From a bacterium (GTDB taxonomy: Bacteria > Patescibacteriota > Patescibacteriia > JACQRZ01): a stretch of DNA of 33,972 bases. Position 1 is the first letter of the stretch. Every line of letters begins with the position of its first letter. Shown here piece after piece: positions 7,630 to 16,182 of this stretch. The translations under genes and the position numbers were made by a program. The stretch is taken from the NCBI GenBank assembly GCA_030688365.1, contig JAUYIE010000018.1:1-33972 (forward strand), written 5' to 3'. The notes below the pieces were generated by a model. It made no database searches and was not told where the DNA came from. It was given only the letters and a program-made list of their open reading frames with translations.

Positions 7630-8244
7630 TTATGTTACTGTCATAAACGATGCAACAGTAGAAAGTGCGGGGGCAATGTCAACCGAAGTAGGTAATGCTT
7701 GCAGATCTTCAACCACAAATCCTTTGGCCATTTCAGTCATTATTGTACTTTTTGTTACTCCTCGTGTTTGGCCATACCATATCGCTTGTTGATTAAAATA
7801 TCCTACAGAAACTGCATGTTTAGCGTTAACATCTTCTGCTTTTATTTCCAATGAAGGTATGGTACGCGTCTGTACATCGTCGGATAGATGCAAGGCGTGA
7901 TGGGAAAATTGTGCGATACTTTTATCAGATCCTTTCAAACATTGTACTGTTCCGTTGATAAGAATACGACTGTGATCGCGTGCAACACTGCGTACCATTA
8001 TTTTTGACCGCGTACAAGGTGCAGTATGTCTAATGATAATGTCCAATGGTATATCTACTTGATCAGCAAGAAGAATGATAACACAATCAAGTGTCGCATC
8101 TCTCCCGTCCAACGACAATGTAAGTGTTGTTTTATCTATCGCGTGATCCAATACAATCACTTGCTGACGTGATTCTCCTTCTTTCACACTGATGTATAGC
8201 GTATCAAGACCGTACCATACTGTATTGTAATTAGTAGTATTCAT
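7630..8244 (-). CDS. sufD: SufD, compact form
   Basis: 204 residues, about half the usual length of SufD. What remains is the beta-helix core shared with SufB and the C-terminal segment (IPSLEIKAEDVNAKHAVSVG, then TRGVTKSTIMTEMAKGF). The N-terminal helical domain of classical SufD is absent. SufD pairs with SufB and SufC in the SufBC2D scaffold. The gene starts 2 nt after sufB and ends 1 nt before sufS, so no N-terminal coding sequence is hidden by a frameshift. The protein looks shortened, not broken. Confidence 0.9.
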   Translation of the reverse strand: MNTTNYNTVWYGLDTLYISVKEGESRQQVIVLDHAIDKTTLTLSLDGRDATLDCVIILLADQVDIPLDIIIRHTAPCTRSKIMVRSVARDHSRILINGTVQCLKGSDKSIAQFSHHALHLSDDVQTRTIPSLEIKAEDVNAKHAVSVGYFNQQAIWYGQTRGVTKSTIMTEMAKGFVVEDLQALPTSVDIAPALSTVASFMTVT

Positions 8245-8246
8245 AT

Positions 8247-9665
8247 TTATGCAGTAAATCCTTCCATCTCTATTTCAATAAGGCGATGCAATTCAAGGGC
8301 GTATTCCATAGGTAAACGCTTTGCTATAGGATAGGCAAAACCGTTCACTAAAAGTGACGCCGATTCGTCTTGAGACAATCCGCGGCTCATGAGGTAAAAA
8401 AGTTGATCATCACGAATATTGCACACCGATGCCTCATGAGCAATACTGGCTGATTGCTCAGCAATGTCCATCGTCGGGTAGGTATCGGAACGGGATAAAG
8501 GATCCACCAAAAGTGCATCACACACAACACGGCTCTTTACATCTTTTGCTCCTTTGACCACTTTTACCAAACCACGATACGTAGATCGCCCGCCCTTCTT
8601 ACTAATAGAACGTGCCATGATTGTTGAACTCGTATTCGATGCCAAATGAATCGCCTTTGCACCTGCATCTTGATGTTGAGTCTCTCCTGCAAGCGCAAGG
8701 GAGTACATTTCACCCTTTGCACCAGGTTCTTTTAGCACCACTGATGGATATTTCATAGTTGCTTTAGATCCCAAATTACAATCTAACCAACACATTTCAC
8801 CATTACCATAAACCAATGCACGTTTCGTGACAAGATTGTAAACATTGTTTGACCAATTTTGTATCGTTGTATATTGCACTTTAGCGCCGCGTTTGACAAT
8901 CACCTCTACGACGGCGGAGTGAAGAGAATCAGTAGAATATGTCGGTGCTGTGCATCCTTCAATATAGTGTACGCTACTACCCTCATCTGCGATGATCAAC
9001 GTACGCTCAAACTGTCCCATTCGTTCAGCGTTTATACGAAAGTATGCTTGCAATGGTAATGCGACATGAACATTTTTTGGAATATAAATAAACGACCCGC
9101 CGGACCACACTGCAGAGTTTAGTGCGGAAAACTTATTATCCGCCATTGGCACCACCGTACCAAAATATTCTTTAAAAAGTTCAGGATGCTTCTGTAACGC
9201 TACATCTGTGGATTCAAAAATCACCCCTTGAGCTTTGAGGTTTTCATGCAACGAATGGTATACAACCTCTGATTCAAATTGTGCGCCAGTACCTGCCAAA
9301 AACGACCGTTCGGCCTGTGGAATGCCTAATTTTTCAAATGTGTCCTTGATTTCGGCGGGCACATCCTCCCATTTTTCCGTTCCCCCCTCTTTTGGCTCAA
9401 TATAATAATGAATACGGTCAAAATTCATGGAAGAAAGATCAGCTCCCCATGTCGGCATGCTTTTTGTATTGAAAATATCCAGTGCCTTTAGGCGAAAATC
9501 GAGCATCCATGACGGTTCATGCTTCCGATCTGAAATGTCTTGAACTACTTTGGTAGACAAACCCTCTCCTGATTCATATGCATTGTTGGTTGATGTACGG
9601 AAACCATATTCATATTCACTACGAATGGAGTTTGCTTTTTGTCGTGTAATATCAATCCGTCGCAT
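8247..9665 (-). CDS. sufB: Fe-S scaffold protein SufB
   Basis: 472 residues, full length. Typical blocks are present: PEHKxGTEKWEDVP-like N-domain wording, GSFIYIPKNVHVALPLQAYF, TIQNWSNNVYNLVTKRA and the C-terminal SVCNIRDDQLFYLMSRGL. SufB carries the sulfur-accepting cysteine (a cysteine stands in EGCTAPTYST) and builds the cluster with SufC and SufD. It lies 2 nt after sufC and 2 nt before sufD, with no Shine-Dalgarno, which suggests translational re-initiation along the operon. Confidence 0.97.
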   Translation of the reverse strand: MRRIDITRQKANSIRSEYEYGFRTSTNNAYESGEGLSTKVVQDISDRKHEPSWMLDFRLKALDIFNTKSMPTWGADLSSMNFDRIHYYIEPKEGGTEKWEDVPAEIKDTFEKLGIPQAERSFLAGTGAQFESEVVYHSLHENLKAQGVIFESTDVALQKHPELFKEYFGTVVPMADNKFSALNSAVWSGGSFIYIPKNVHVALPLQAYFRINAERMGQFERTLIIADEGSSVHYIEGCTAPTYSTDSLHSAVVEVIVKRGAKVQYTTIQNWSNNVYNLVTKRALVYGNGEMCWLDCNLGSKATMKYPSVVLKEPGAKGEMYSLALAGETQHQDAGAKAIHLASNTSSTIMARSISKKGGRSTYRGLVKVVKGAKDVKSRVVCDALLVDPLSRSDTYPTMDIAEQSASIAHEASVCNIRDDQLFYLMSRGLSQDESASLLVNGFAYPIAKRLPMEYALELHRLIEIEMEGFTA

Positions 9666-9667
9666 AT

Positions 9668-10423
9668 TTACAGTTCTAATGACTCGTATCCACTTGTAAG
9701 AATCTCTTTGATCAAATCTTTGTCACCTGATTTTATAATCTTACCTTTACTCATGATATGCACTGCTGTTGGTTCAAGTTTGTCAAGCAATGCTCCTTGG
9801 TGAGTTACCAAAAGGATACCGCATTGTGTTGTAGCGCGTAGTGTATTCAAAACATCTGCAATGATTGACAACGCATCAACATCCACACCTGAATCAATTT
9901 CATCAAGCATTGCAAACTGTGGCTGTAGTATCATCATTTGCAAGAGCTCTGATCGTTTTTTTTCTCCTCCTGAAAAACCTTCGTTAACACTGCGTCCAAT
10001 AAAACTGACAGGTAATCCCACTTCAGATATTGAAGTAGTCATTTGTTTGACAAAATCCGCAGGTCCAATCGGGACTGTAGATGGCTCACGCGCCTCTATT
10101 TGGCTATTTTTTGCTAATCTAGTGAAGTTTCCCAGCGTAACACCGGCAATATCAGGCGGATACTGAAATGCAAGAAATAGTCCCTTTCGTGCCCGCTCTT
10201 CGGTTGATACATTGGTGATATCATTGTCGTTCATTATCACCGAACCACTGGTGATTGTTGTAGAAGGATTTCCCATCGCTGCATTAAGTAGAGTACTTTT
10301 TCCTGAACCGTTTGGCCCCATCAAAATATGAAGCTCACCTGCGCCAATAGTCAAATCAATATTATCAACGACAGATGTTTTACCTGCAGATACTGATATT
10401 TTTTTTAGTTGCAATGCACTCAT
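9668..10423 (-). CDS. sufC: ABC-type ATPase SufC
   Basis: 251-residue soluble ABC ATPase. Walker A is GPNGSGKST (~36-44), the Q-loop is in LAFQYPPDI, the ABC signature is SGGEKKRSE, Walker B is MLDEIDSGVDVDAL and the H-loop is THQG. The wording 'FSGGEKKRSELLQM' and 'DEIDSGVD' is diagnostic of SufC. ATP hydrolysis reshapes the SufB-SufD interface during cluster assembly. First structural gene after the Rrf2 regulator (5-nt gap). Confidence 0.98.
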   Translation of the reverse strand: MSALQLKKISVSAGKTSVVDNIDLTIGAGELHILMGPNGSGKSTLLNAAMGNPSTTITSGSVIMNDNDITNVSTEERARKGLFLAFQYPPDIAGVTLGNFTRLAKNSQIEAREPSTVPIGPADFVKQMTTSISEVGLPVSFIGRSVNEGFSGGEKKRSELLQMMILQPQFAMLDEIDSGVDVDALSIIADVLNTLRATTQCGILLVTHQGALLDKLEPTAVHIMSKGKIIKSGDKDLIKEILTSGYESLEL

Positions 10424-10428
10424 TGTCT

Positions 10429-10884
10429 TTAGGACTTATCAATAAAATGAGAAATAGTTTTTGTATGCAAAACATCTTTGATTTCATCATTAATTTTTTT
10501 CATTTTTTTGCGCATGGTACAGGTAGTAGCTCGCGGACAGACATGACCAACATCGCTCGTACAGTCAACAACTGACACCGCACCCTCTAGTGCCTCTATT
10601 ACTTCTTTTATAGAGATCTCATCAGCAGATTTAGTAAGTCTATATCCACCGGATTTACCGCGCACGGACGTTAAAAGTCCGGCCTGACGTAATTGACGCG
10701 CAACTTGTTGCAAAAATGAAAACGAAAGATGATGCTCGTCCGCTACCACCTGAAGAGATTGTGGTACCTGATTTCCTTGTGTAGCAATAGCAGACAACAA
10801 AAACATCCCATAATCCACTTTTTGGGTCAGGTGCAAAGTGCCACTGCGCTTTTCATTTGTCGTTAAACAAACATCATTTTTCAT
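10429..10884 (-). CDS. Rrf2-family transcriptional regulator (Fe-S sensing type)
   Basis: 151 residues from ATG 10884. The winged-helix DNA-binding domain begins TLHLTQKVDYGMFLLSAIA and includes the wing motif RGKSGGYRLTKSADEISI. Three cysteines follow, C-x7-C-x5-C (DCTSDVGHVCPRATTC), like the cluster ligands of IscR/SufR-type regulators (IscR has C-x5-C-x5-C). It probably senses Fe-S status and represses the operon it leads. An in-frame GTG at 10932 is rejected because it lies upstream of the -10 box. I found no clear palindromic operator at the promoter. Confidence 0.92.
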   Translation of the reverse strand: MKNDVCLTTNEKRSGTLHLTQKVDYGMFLLSAIATQGNQVPQSLQVVADEHHLSFSFLQQVARQLRQAGLLTSVRGKSGGYRLTKSADEISIKEVIEALEGAVSVVDCTSDVGHVCPRATTCTMRKKMKKINDEIKDVLHTKTISHFIDKS

Positions 10885-10922
10885 AATATTCACACTAAAA
10901 GGGTATAAATAAAGATAGGGGC

Positions 10923-10951
10923 ACTGTATCACAGACCCAGCAACACGTCAA
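10923..10951 (-). promoter_or_regulatory. Promoter of the Rrf2-suf-dnaG-rpoD run
   Basis: Minus strand TTGACG (10946-10951), 17-nt spacer, TACAGT (10923-10928). Expected start near 10916, giving a ~32-nt leader to the Rrf2 ATG. It is the only good promoter I see for the downstream suf genes. Confidence 0.65.
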
Positions 10952-10957
10952 GGGTTT

Positions 10958-11668
10958 CTACTTTAAACCCATATAATGTATTTTTCTATCCGGGGGAAAC
11001 TTTTCTAGTGCATACCGTAACATCGTTCGTGGCATTGTCACAGCCCACTTATCAAGAAAAGATTCTTCAATGTTTTGACCACATCTATTGCCTATTTCTC
11101 GTAACATCCAACCCACTGCCTTTTGTATAAGATCATGCGCGTCGTCTTTCAAAATAGTTGCAATTTCTAACGCTAATTTTGATTCACCCTGCGCTATAAA
11201 ATGTGCACACGTAATCATCGCTACACGTCGCTCCCAGAAATTTTTTGACGTAGCAAGTTTGAGAAGAATATCAGTATTATTTTTTTTACAATACGGACCC
11301 AAAATCTTGTGAGCACTCAAATCTACTAAATCCCAATTGTTTACGTATTTCAATTTATTGAGATATAATTTTGCAATGTGTACTTTTTGAATGTCATCCA
11401 CTTTTTGGTATTGATATATGAGTATCAATAAGGCCAAAAATCTTTCTTCATGAATCGGTGACTGAAGTAAATCAACTGTCGCTTCCTTCCCAAGATCATA
11501 AAATACCTTAGCTACCTTTCGTGTGTTTGGCACCGTCACACCGATAAACATATCACCATCTCCATATTCACCTTTTCCTGTCTTAAAAAATCCAGCCAAA
11601 AATTTAGCTTTTTTTAAGTCGGCATATTTATGAAGCATTTTACGTGCTTCTGTGAGAGAATCATTCAT
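10958..11668 (-). CDS. AlkD-like DNA alkylation repair protein
   Basis: 236-residue HEAT-like repeat protein. The residues that AlkD uses to hold and excise alkylated bases are visible: W and D four apart in NWDLVD, and the second W in AVGWMLREIG. Other family blocks are FWERRVAM and MPRTMLRYALEKF. AlkD removes N3- and N7-alkyl purines without flipping the base. Start: ATG 11668; a GTG at 11683 would add five residues. It is divergent from tmk and 26 nt upstream of the suf promoter's transcribed region, with no terminator between, so read-through is possible. Confidence 0.9.
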   Translation of the reverse strand: MNDSLTEARKMLHKYADLKKAKFLAGFFKTGKGEYGDGDMFIGVTVPNTRKVAKVFYDLGKEATVDLLQSPIHEERFLALLILIYQYQKVDDIQKVHIAKLYLNKLKYVNNWDLVDLSAHKILGPYCKKNNTDILLKLATSKNFWERRVAMITCAHFIAQGESKLALEIATILKDDAHDLIQKAVGWMLREIGNRCGQNIEESFLDKWAVTMPRTMLRYALEKFPPDRKIHYMGLK

Positions 11669-11743
11669 ACAGGATATATCCACGAACTTGAGTACTCTAC
11701 CACAGCCGAATACATCACTACAAGGATATATGAGGACTTATTT

Positions 11744-11772
11744 TTGACACAATATTGCCAGAACGTTATCAT
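11744..11772 (+). promoter_or_regulatory. Promoter of tmk
   Basis: Consensus TTGACA (11744-11749), 17-nt spacer, TATCAT (11767-11772). Expected start near 11779, which rules out the longer tmk starts at 11630 and 11771. Confidence 0.75.
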
Positions 11773-11809
11773 GTCAGGAGAAATGGATGTGATATACAAA
11801 AAAGTATTT

Positions 11810-12499
11810 ATGAAAAAAAGTATATTTATAGTCATCGACGGGACAGATGGGTCAGGTAAAACGTTACAAGCGGAGTTGTTACGAGAAGCAATGGAAAAAA
11901 GAGGGTTACGTGTGCACATGGCGGATTTTCCACGGTATCATGAACCATCATCTTATTTTGTAAAAGAAATGTTGAACGGTGCTTACGGTCCTATAGAAAA
12001 TATCCATCCGGAAGTGGCTTCCATGTTTTATGCACTTGATCGTTTTGCGGCAAAGCCCGAACTTGAGGATGCTCTTGCTGAGGGAAAAATGGTTATTGCC
12101 AATCGATATATTTCAGCAAACATGGGACATCAAATGGGAAAAATAAAAGATCCACAGCAACGTGAGGATTTTATTAAGTGGCTATATGAGTTGGAATATG
12201 AAAGACATGGTATTCCACGACCTGATCGAGTATTGTTTCTCCATGTTCCTCCGGAAATCGGTTCAAATTTGGTAGATAAAAAAGTAGAAAATCGCGAGTA
12301 TCTTCAAGGAGGTGAAAAAAAGGATATTGCGGAGAAAAATCTTGCCCACCAAAAGTGTGCAGAAGAGGCCTTTCTCTATTGTTGTGAACATCTTGATGAT
12401 TGGACGCATATCAAATGTACGGAAAATTCACAAATACTCCCCAAAGAAACTATACATAACATGATTTTAAACGAGATCAATAAAGTCCTGTCTCAATAA
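11810..12499 (+). CDS. tmk: Thymidylate kinase
   Basis: 229 residues. It has a P-loop GTDGSGKT at residues 11-18, a DRF motif (ALDRFAAKPEL) and NRYISANMGHQMG for nucleotide binding, and a lid-like segment around KKVENREYLQGGEKKD. It phosphorylates dTMP to dTDP. ATG 11810 matches the family start (MKKSIFIVIDG). ATG 11783 and GTG 11789 are in frame, and an AGGAG at 11776-11780 is well spaced only for the GTG, so 7-9 extra residues are possible. It is convergent with dcd, whose product feeds dTTP synthesis. Confidence 0.9.
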   Translation: MKKSIFIVIDGTDGSGKTLQAELLREAMEKRGLRVHMADFPRYHEPSSYFVKEMLNGAYGPIENIHPEVASMFYALDRFAAKPELEDALAEGKMVIANRYISANMGHQMGKIKDPQQREDFIKWLYELEYERHGIPRPDRVLFLHVPPEIGSNLVDKKVENREYLQGGEKKDIAEKNLAHQKCAEEAFLYCCEHLDDWTHIKCTENSQILPKETIHNMILNEINKVLSQ

Positions 12500-12516
12500 A
12501 TCGTAGCGTACTATCT

Positions 12517-13092
12517 TTAAACTTCTCCTCCTTCAACAAAGTTTTTCCACATTTGACTGGCTCGTGGTTTCATATCTCCAATATACTTACTGCCAATTTC
12601 CGTAGAGTACGGTACATCACATGGTGATGAAATTTTTTCAAATGCCATCTGCGCGATTGGCATTTTGTAATACAAAAGCATTGGCATTGTAGAAGTGTTA
12701 TATAATTCCAACGTCATTTTGAGAGAATTGCCGGGATCCAAAAAACCTGCAGTGACGTGAATCAAAAGACCCATGCGTCCTATAGAACTTTTACCTTCTA
12801 GTCTGCCAACATATTCTTTTGAGACACCGGTGATCTCAAATACCATTCCCAACGCAAACTCACCCGGATGTAACACAAATGGCTGGTCATCCGCAATCTC
12901 TATATCTGTCATCATATCATCAAGTCTTTTTTTGGGATCAATGACATAATGTTTTTGTCTATCAAACATCAAAAAATGTCGATCCAGATGCAAATCAATA
13001 GAAGCCGGCTGTATATACTTTTGGTCAAACGGATCCACAATGATATCACCTGCATCCAATGCACTTCGTATGTCTCTATCCGAAAGGATCAT
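12517..13092 (-). CDS. dcd: dCTP deaminase (possibly with dUTPase activity)
   Basis: 191 residues of the dCTP deaminase/dUTPase fold: start MILSDRDIRSAL, IQPASIDLHL, active-site block GKSSIGRMGLLIHVTAGFLD and catalytic-Glu strand TLELYN. The wording HVTAGFLDPG resembles bifunctional dCTP deaminase-dUTPases more than the Escherichia form, but this cannot be settled by eye. It supplies dUMP for thymidylate synthesis. ATG 13092 chosen; the upstream in-frame start at 13125 lies inside the helicase gene. Confidence 0.92.
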   Translation of the reverse strand: MILSDRDIRSALDAGDIIVDPFDQKYIQPASIDLHLDRHFLMFDRQKHYVIDPKKRLDDMMTDIEIADDQPFVLHPGEFALGMVFEITGVSKEYVGRLEGKSSIGRMGLLIHVTAGFLDPGNSLKMTLELYNTSTMPMLLYYKMPIAQMAFEKISSPCDVPYSTEIGSKYIGDMKPRASQMWKNFVEGGEV

Positions 13093-13111
13093 ATATGTAT
13101 GCTTTATCAAA

Positions 13112-14485
13112 TTATAACGTCCCAAGGCCTATTTGCTGCATAAAATGTACCACCCGTTGATCAATCCAGCAATAGGAGCCACGGATGGGCTTTCTTAACA
13201 CTAAACCATTCAATGATGTACACCGACTCAAGGCCACATATGTCTGCCCAGCAGAAAATGCACCCCGCTCCATATCAACAATCACGCGATGAAATGTTTT
13301 TCCCTGACTTTTGTGAATCGTGATAGCCCACGCCAGTTTCAAAGGATACTGTGTAAATGAAGCAACAGGCTCTGATATGATGTTTCCTGCCGATGTATCA
13401 TATGAAAATTTAAAAATATCCCAACGATGACGGGTTACATTGACGAGATGTCCGTTTTCAAGACGAACAATGATTTCAGTTTCAATTTCCCCATCACTCT
13501 CTTCTTCATCACCAAAAACTACATTTGTATTTGTGTTAGTGATATCTTCAATCACACCAATTGACCCATTGACCCACTGCCTATCCGGGTCATTATTGAG
13601 CATCATAATTTGCGCACCTTTTTTGACACGCAACACTGTATCAGTGGGCAAATCGCGATCTTCAATTGATCCCTTGATGGTGCCGTGCAGAGTATATTCA
13701 CGTCCGGGTCGTTTATCAAGTTCGGCTGTGTTGATTTGCGCCGCGTTTTTGTTTGTTGTCGTCAATGTGACATATCGCTCTTTTTGAGGCGGTTGGAAAT
13801 CATGATCTACGCGAGTATTTAACACGCTCAACATTTCTTGTCCGATGATGGTATCGCGTATTGCATTGAGAATAGAAATAAACTGCTCATCTTTTTGCCG
13901 ATAGATTGTCTCCAACGCGAATGCATCCATATCAAACACTGACGCAGAATTAAAAAGATTGTGGTCGTTGCTCCACCCCTTTGCCGAAAAAAAATACGGC
14001 GTTTCATAAAATCCCTCAAACATCTCCTTTTCATGTGTCGTCACGATAGGCGGTAGTTGATACAAATCACCAATCATGATCATCTGTACCCCGCCAAACG
14101 GCATATGTTTTGTTTTACCTTTGATCCGCATAAATGTATCCACACAATCCATCAAATCCGCCCGCACCATAGATATCTCATCAATCACTATCGCATCCAA
14201 ATTTTTGTAAATGTCGTCGTCATTTGATTGAGCGATTCTTTTTGCCTTGTTTACGGTGATATCGGGCTTGAATCCAAAAAATGAATGAATCGTCTGTCCC
14301 TTCACATTAATCGCCGCAACACCGGTTGGTGCCAGCACCACAATTTTTTTACGAGTATTATTGCGAAAATAATCCAGCAGTGTAGACTTTCCCGTCCCCG
14401 CACGGCCGGTTATAAAAATATTACGCGATGTGCTCTCCATTGCGTCAAGAGCTCGTTGAAATTGTTCAGTGAGGTCGATTGTCAT
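13112..14485 (-). CDS. Pif1/RecD2-like superfamily 1 DNA helicase
   Basis: 457 residues. Helicase motifs in order: I GRAGTGKST (~27-35), Ia LAPTGVAAI, II VIDEISMV, III GDLYQLPP, a central insertion with a UvrD-like fold (residues ~290-390), V TIHKSQGKTF and VI GQTYVALSRC. This is the bacterial Pif1-type helicase set, 5'-3' translocases that unwind G-quadruplexes, forks and recombination intermediates. It overlaps the region upstream of dcd without overlapping the chosen dcd start. Probable maintenance role; no partner gene is evident. Confidence 0.93.
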   Translation of the reverse strand: MTIDLTEQFQRALDAMESTSRNIFITGRAGTGKSTLLDYFRNNTRKKIVVLAPTGVAAINVKGQTIHSFFGFKPDITVNKAKRIAQSNDDDIYKNLDAIVIDEISMVRADLMDCVDTFMRIKGKTKHMPFGGVQMIMIGDLYQLPPIVTTHEKEMFEGFYETPYFFSAKGWSNDHNLFNSASVFDMDAFALETIYRQKDEQFISILNAIRDTIIGQEMLSVLNTRVDHDFQPPQKERYVTLTTTNKNAAQINTAELDKRPGREYTLHGTIKGSIEDRDLPTDTVLRVKKGAQIMMLNNDPDRQWVNGSIGVIEDITNTNTNVVFGDEEESDGEIETEIIVRLENGHLVNVTRHRWDIFKFSYDTSAGNIISEPVASFTQYPLKLAWAITIHKSQGKTFHRVIVDMERGAFSAGQTYVALSRCTSLNGLVLRKPIRGSYCWIDQRVVHFMQQIGLGTL

Positions 14486-14498
14486 TATTTTTTATTCA

Positions 14499-14777
14499 TC
14501 ACTGCTTCTTCAACAAATATTTTTTCATCCACCATCGTTTTATCGCCGGCAGTGATTGAGTTGAGAGATAAAAACCTACGACCGGCACCAATGCGCTCAA
14601 TAAATAATTTTTCACGCCAATCGTGTACAACACAACCGACGCAACGATATACGTAATAATGACAATAGTTCCAATTCGCACGCTACTTGTCTCCCACGCC
14701 TTATCCGCTTCAACGCGATCATTGCGTTCCTTGATGATACGTATCTCATTTTCCAGTTGTTGAATTTTTTCTTCCAT
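14499..14777 (-). CDS. Small membrane protein with coiled-coil N-terminus
   Basis: 92 residues. Residues 1-30 form a charged heptad-rich coiled coil (EEKIQQLENEIRIIKERN). Two hydrophobic segments follow at ~34-55 (IGTIVIITYIVASVVLYTIG) and ~60-75, then a basic tail (RWWMKKYLLKKQ). The topology suggests a two-pass inner-membrane protein with cytoplasmic coiled coil. Similar short proteins are common conserved hypotheticals. It ends 13 nt before the helicase gene and likely shares its transcript. Function unknown. Confidence 0.7.
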   Translation of the reverse strand: MEEKIQQLENEIRIIKERNDRVEADKAWETSSVRIGTIVIITYIVASVVLYTIGVKNYLLSALVPVVGFYLSTQSLPAIKRWWMKKYLLKKQ

Positions 14778-14786
14778 AATTATATA

Positions 14787-15218
14787 TTATTTCCCTTCTT
14801 GAAAATATGCCCCCAATGCATCAAAGTAATCACTCTTGTCATCCACTTGAACATAATCACCCTGATCTACCCATGAAAAATTATCATGTTCATCACTCAA
14901 TGTAACATCGCCTGAAATATATCTACATTTGAAACCAACAAGATACACAACCTTTGGATAATTTCTGTGGCCCTTCGAAAATTCATAATACCAGACAACA
15001 AATGGGCTACCCACTTCTATTTCTAACCCCGTCTCCTCTAAAACTTCTCTTTGAAGTGAGCGTTTTAAACTGTCAGGATCCCCTTCTTTCGCCTCACCTT
15101 CTTGTATCTTGCCACCAGGAAAATCCAACCCGTCGGTTGGATCATACAGCACAAGGACTTTCCCGTCTCGATCTATAAATGCTTTTTGACCTACACAAAA
15201 CAATGCATCGTCTTTCAT
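14787..15218 (-). CDS. Nudix hydrolase
   Basis: 143 residues from ATG 15218. The Nudix box is present as GGKIQEGE ... REVLEETGL, but with 14 residues instead of 7 between the first Glu and the REUxEExGU half. That is a longer loop than the consensus. Catalytic glutamates are in REVLEET. Nudix enzymes cleave nucleoside diphosphates linked to another group; the substrate cannot be inferred. A TTG start at 15266 is possible but less likely. 9-nt gap to the downstream membrane protein gene. Confidence 0.85.
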   Translation of the reverse strand: MKDDALFCVGQKAFIDRDGKVLVLYDPTDGLDFPGGKIQEGEAKEGDPDSLKRSLQREVLEETGLEIEVGSPFVVWYYEFSKGHRNYPKVVYLVGFKCRYISGDVTLSDEHDNFSWVDQGDYVQVDDKSDYFDALGAYFQEGK

Positions 15219-15300
15219 ACTATTTATATAAAATCTATCGAATAAAATACCTCTACCAATACGCAATCAGTGTAAGCCTTTCTATCGTATTTGAAAAGGG

Positions 15301-16182
15301 TTAGCTTTGAGACATATTATCATCCATCTCTTTATTGAGCCTTTGTATAGCATCCGTCCACTTTTCTTTACTTTGTAAGTGATGAGCATGAAGCAGTAAG
15401 TCAAAGATATTTACATACCGATAAAACCATGCGCGTTGCCAAAACAGATCATTGCCTGCCTCGTTTGAATGTTCGCGCACAAACGCGCGCTCATCTTTTG
15501 ACAGTTCTCGAAGCAAATGATGAAACTCATATGCTGTGTCACCATAACTCATATCACTCCAGTCAATAATAGTCAGAATATCTGCCGTAGTATCATAATA
15601 AGCGTGTTCAAATGCTATGTCAGTGTGCAAAAGCGACATCTTCATACTTCTCTGATCATCTTCTTCTGGTAAGCTACCAAATAGCTCATCTACATACTCA
15701 CGCTGTTTTTGATTTAATTTGGTGAAAATTTGCTCTTGAATAGCTTTGTGACATTTGGTTGTCTCTTTGAGATAATCCCTATGATCCAGATCTATATCCG
15801 CACGAGGCTTGATAGAATGCAACTCGTTGATAAAGATACACAGTTTAGACAGTACACGCCCTCTTTGTTGTGGATCAATTATTTCATCAAATCGTCTACC
15901 TTTCACAAAAGGATATTCACTCACTACTAGCGATTTGAAAGTAATAATTTCAGGCATTAATATCTGGATTGATGGTAATTGTGATTGAATTTTTTTTAAA
16001 TTTTCTTGCTCTTTATAGATAGCATCCTGCGAGTCCTTATTTTTAGACACACGAAAAACAAACTCTCGATCCTTTTGAGTGTACACGACTCGATCCCAGC
16101 CTTCACTCAAATAGACAAGATCGTTTTCTAAAACAAATCTATCAATCAATTTTTGGTATTCCGTATCCATGTAATTCTTCAT
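15301..16182 (-). CDS. APH-family phosphotransferase (protein-kinase-like fold)
   Basis: 293 residues. N-lobe: a nucleotide-loop-like SEGWDRVVY and an EFVFRVSK lysine strand. Catalytic loop: LLHTDIAFEHAYYD (HxDxxxxH/N pattern) followed by the metal-binding IIDWSDMSYGDTAYEF. This is the aminoglycoside/choline/homoserine kinase superfamily, which phosphorylates small molecules. True antibiotic resistance is not implied. Its ATG overlaps the stop of the upstream P-loop kinase gene by one base (TAATG), so the two are translationally coupled and probably act in one pathway. Confidence 0.85.
   Translation of the reverse strand: MKNYMDTEYQKLIDRFVLENDLVYLSEGWDRVVYTQKDREFVFRVSKNKDSQDAIYKEQENLKKIQSQLPSIQILMPEIITFKSLVVSEYPFVKGRRFDEIIDPQQRGRVLSKLCIFINELHSIKPRADIDLDHRDYLKETTKCHKAIQEQIFTKLNQKQREYVDELFGSLPEEDDQRSMKMSLLHTDIAFEHAYYDTTADILTIIDWSDMSYGDTAYEFHHLLRELSKDERAFVREHSNEAGNDLFWQRAWFYRYVNIFDLLLHAHHLQSKEKWTDAIQRLNKEMDDNMSQS

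Noticed and set aside
7630-8244. SufD as a frameshifted pseudogene
   Set aside because: Start and stop abut sufB and sufS within 1-2 nt and the conserved core is intact, so no coding sequence is missing.
10885-10925. IscR/SufR-type operator at the suf promoter
   Set aside because: I found no convincing dyad there, only a mirror-like AT-rich stretch.
11630-11809. Longer tmk starting at 11630
   Set aside because: The strong promoter at 11744-11772 lies inside that extension, and the added residues do not resemble the family.
15301-16182. Aminoglycoside resistance gene
   Set aside because: Only the general APH fold is visible; the family includes many metabolic kinases and nothing indicates an antibiotic substrate.
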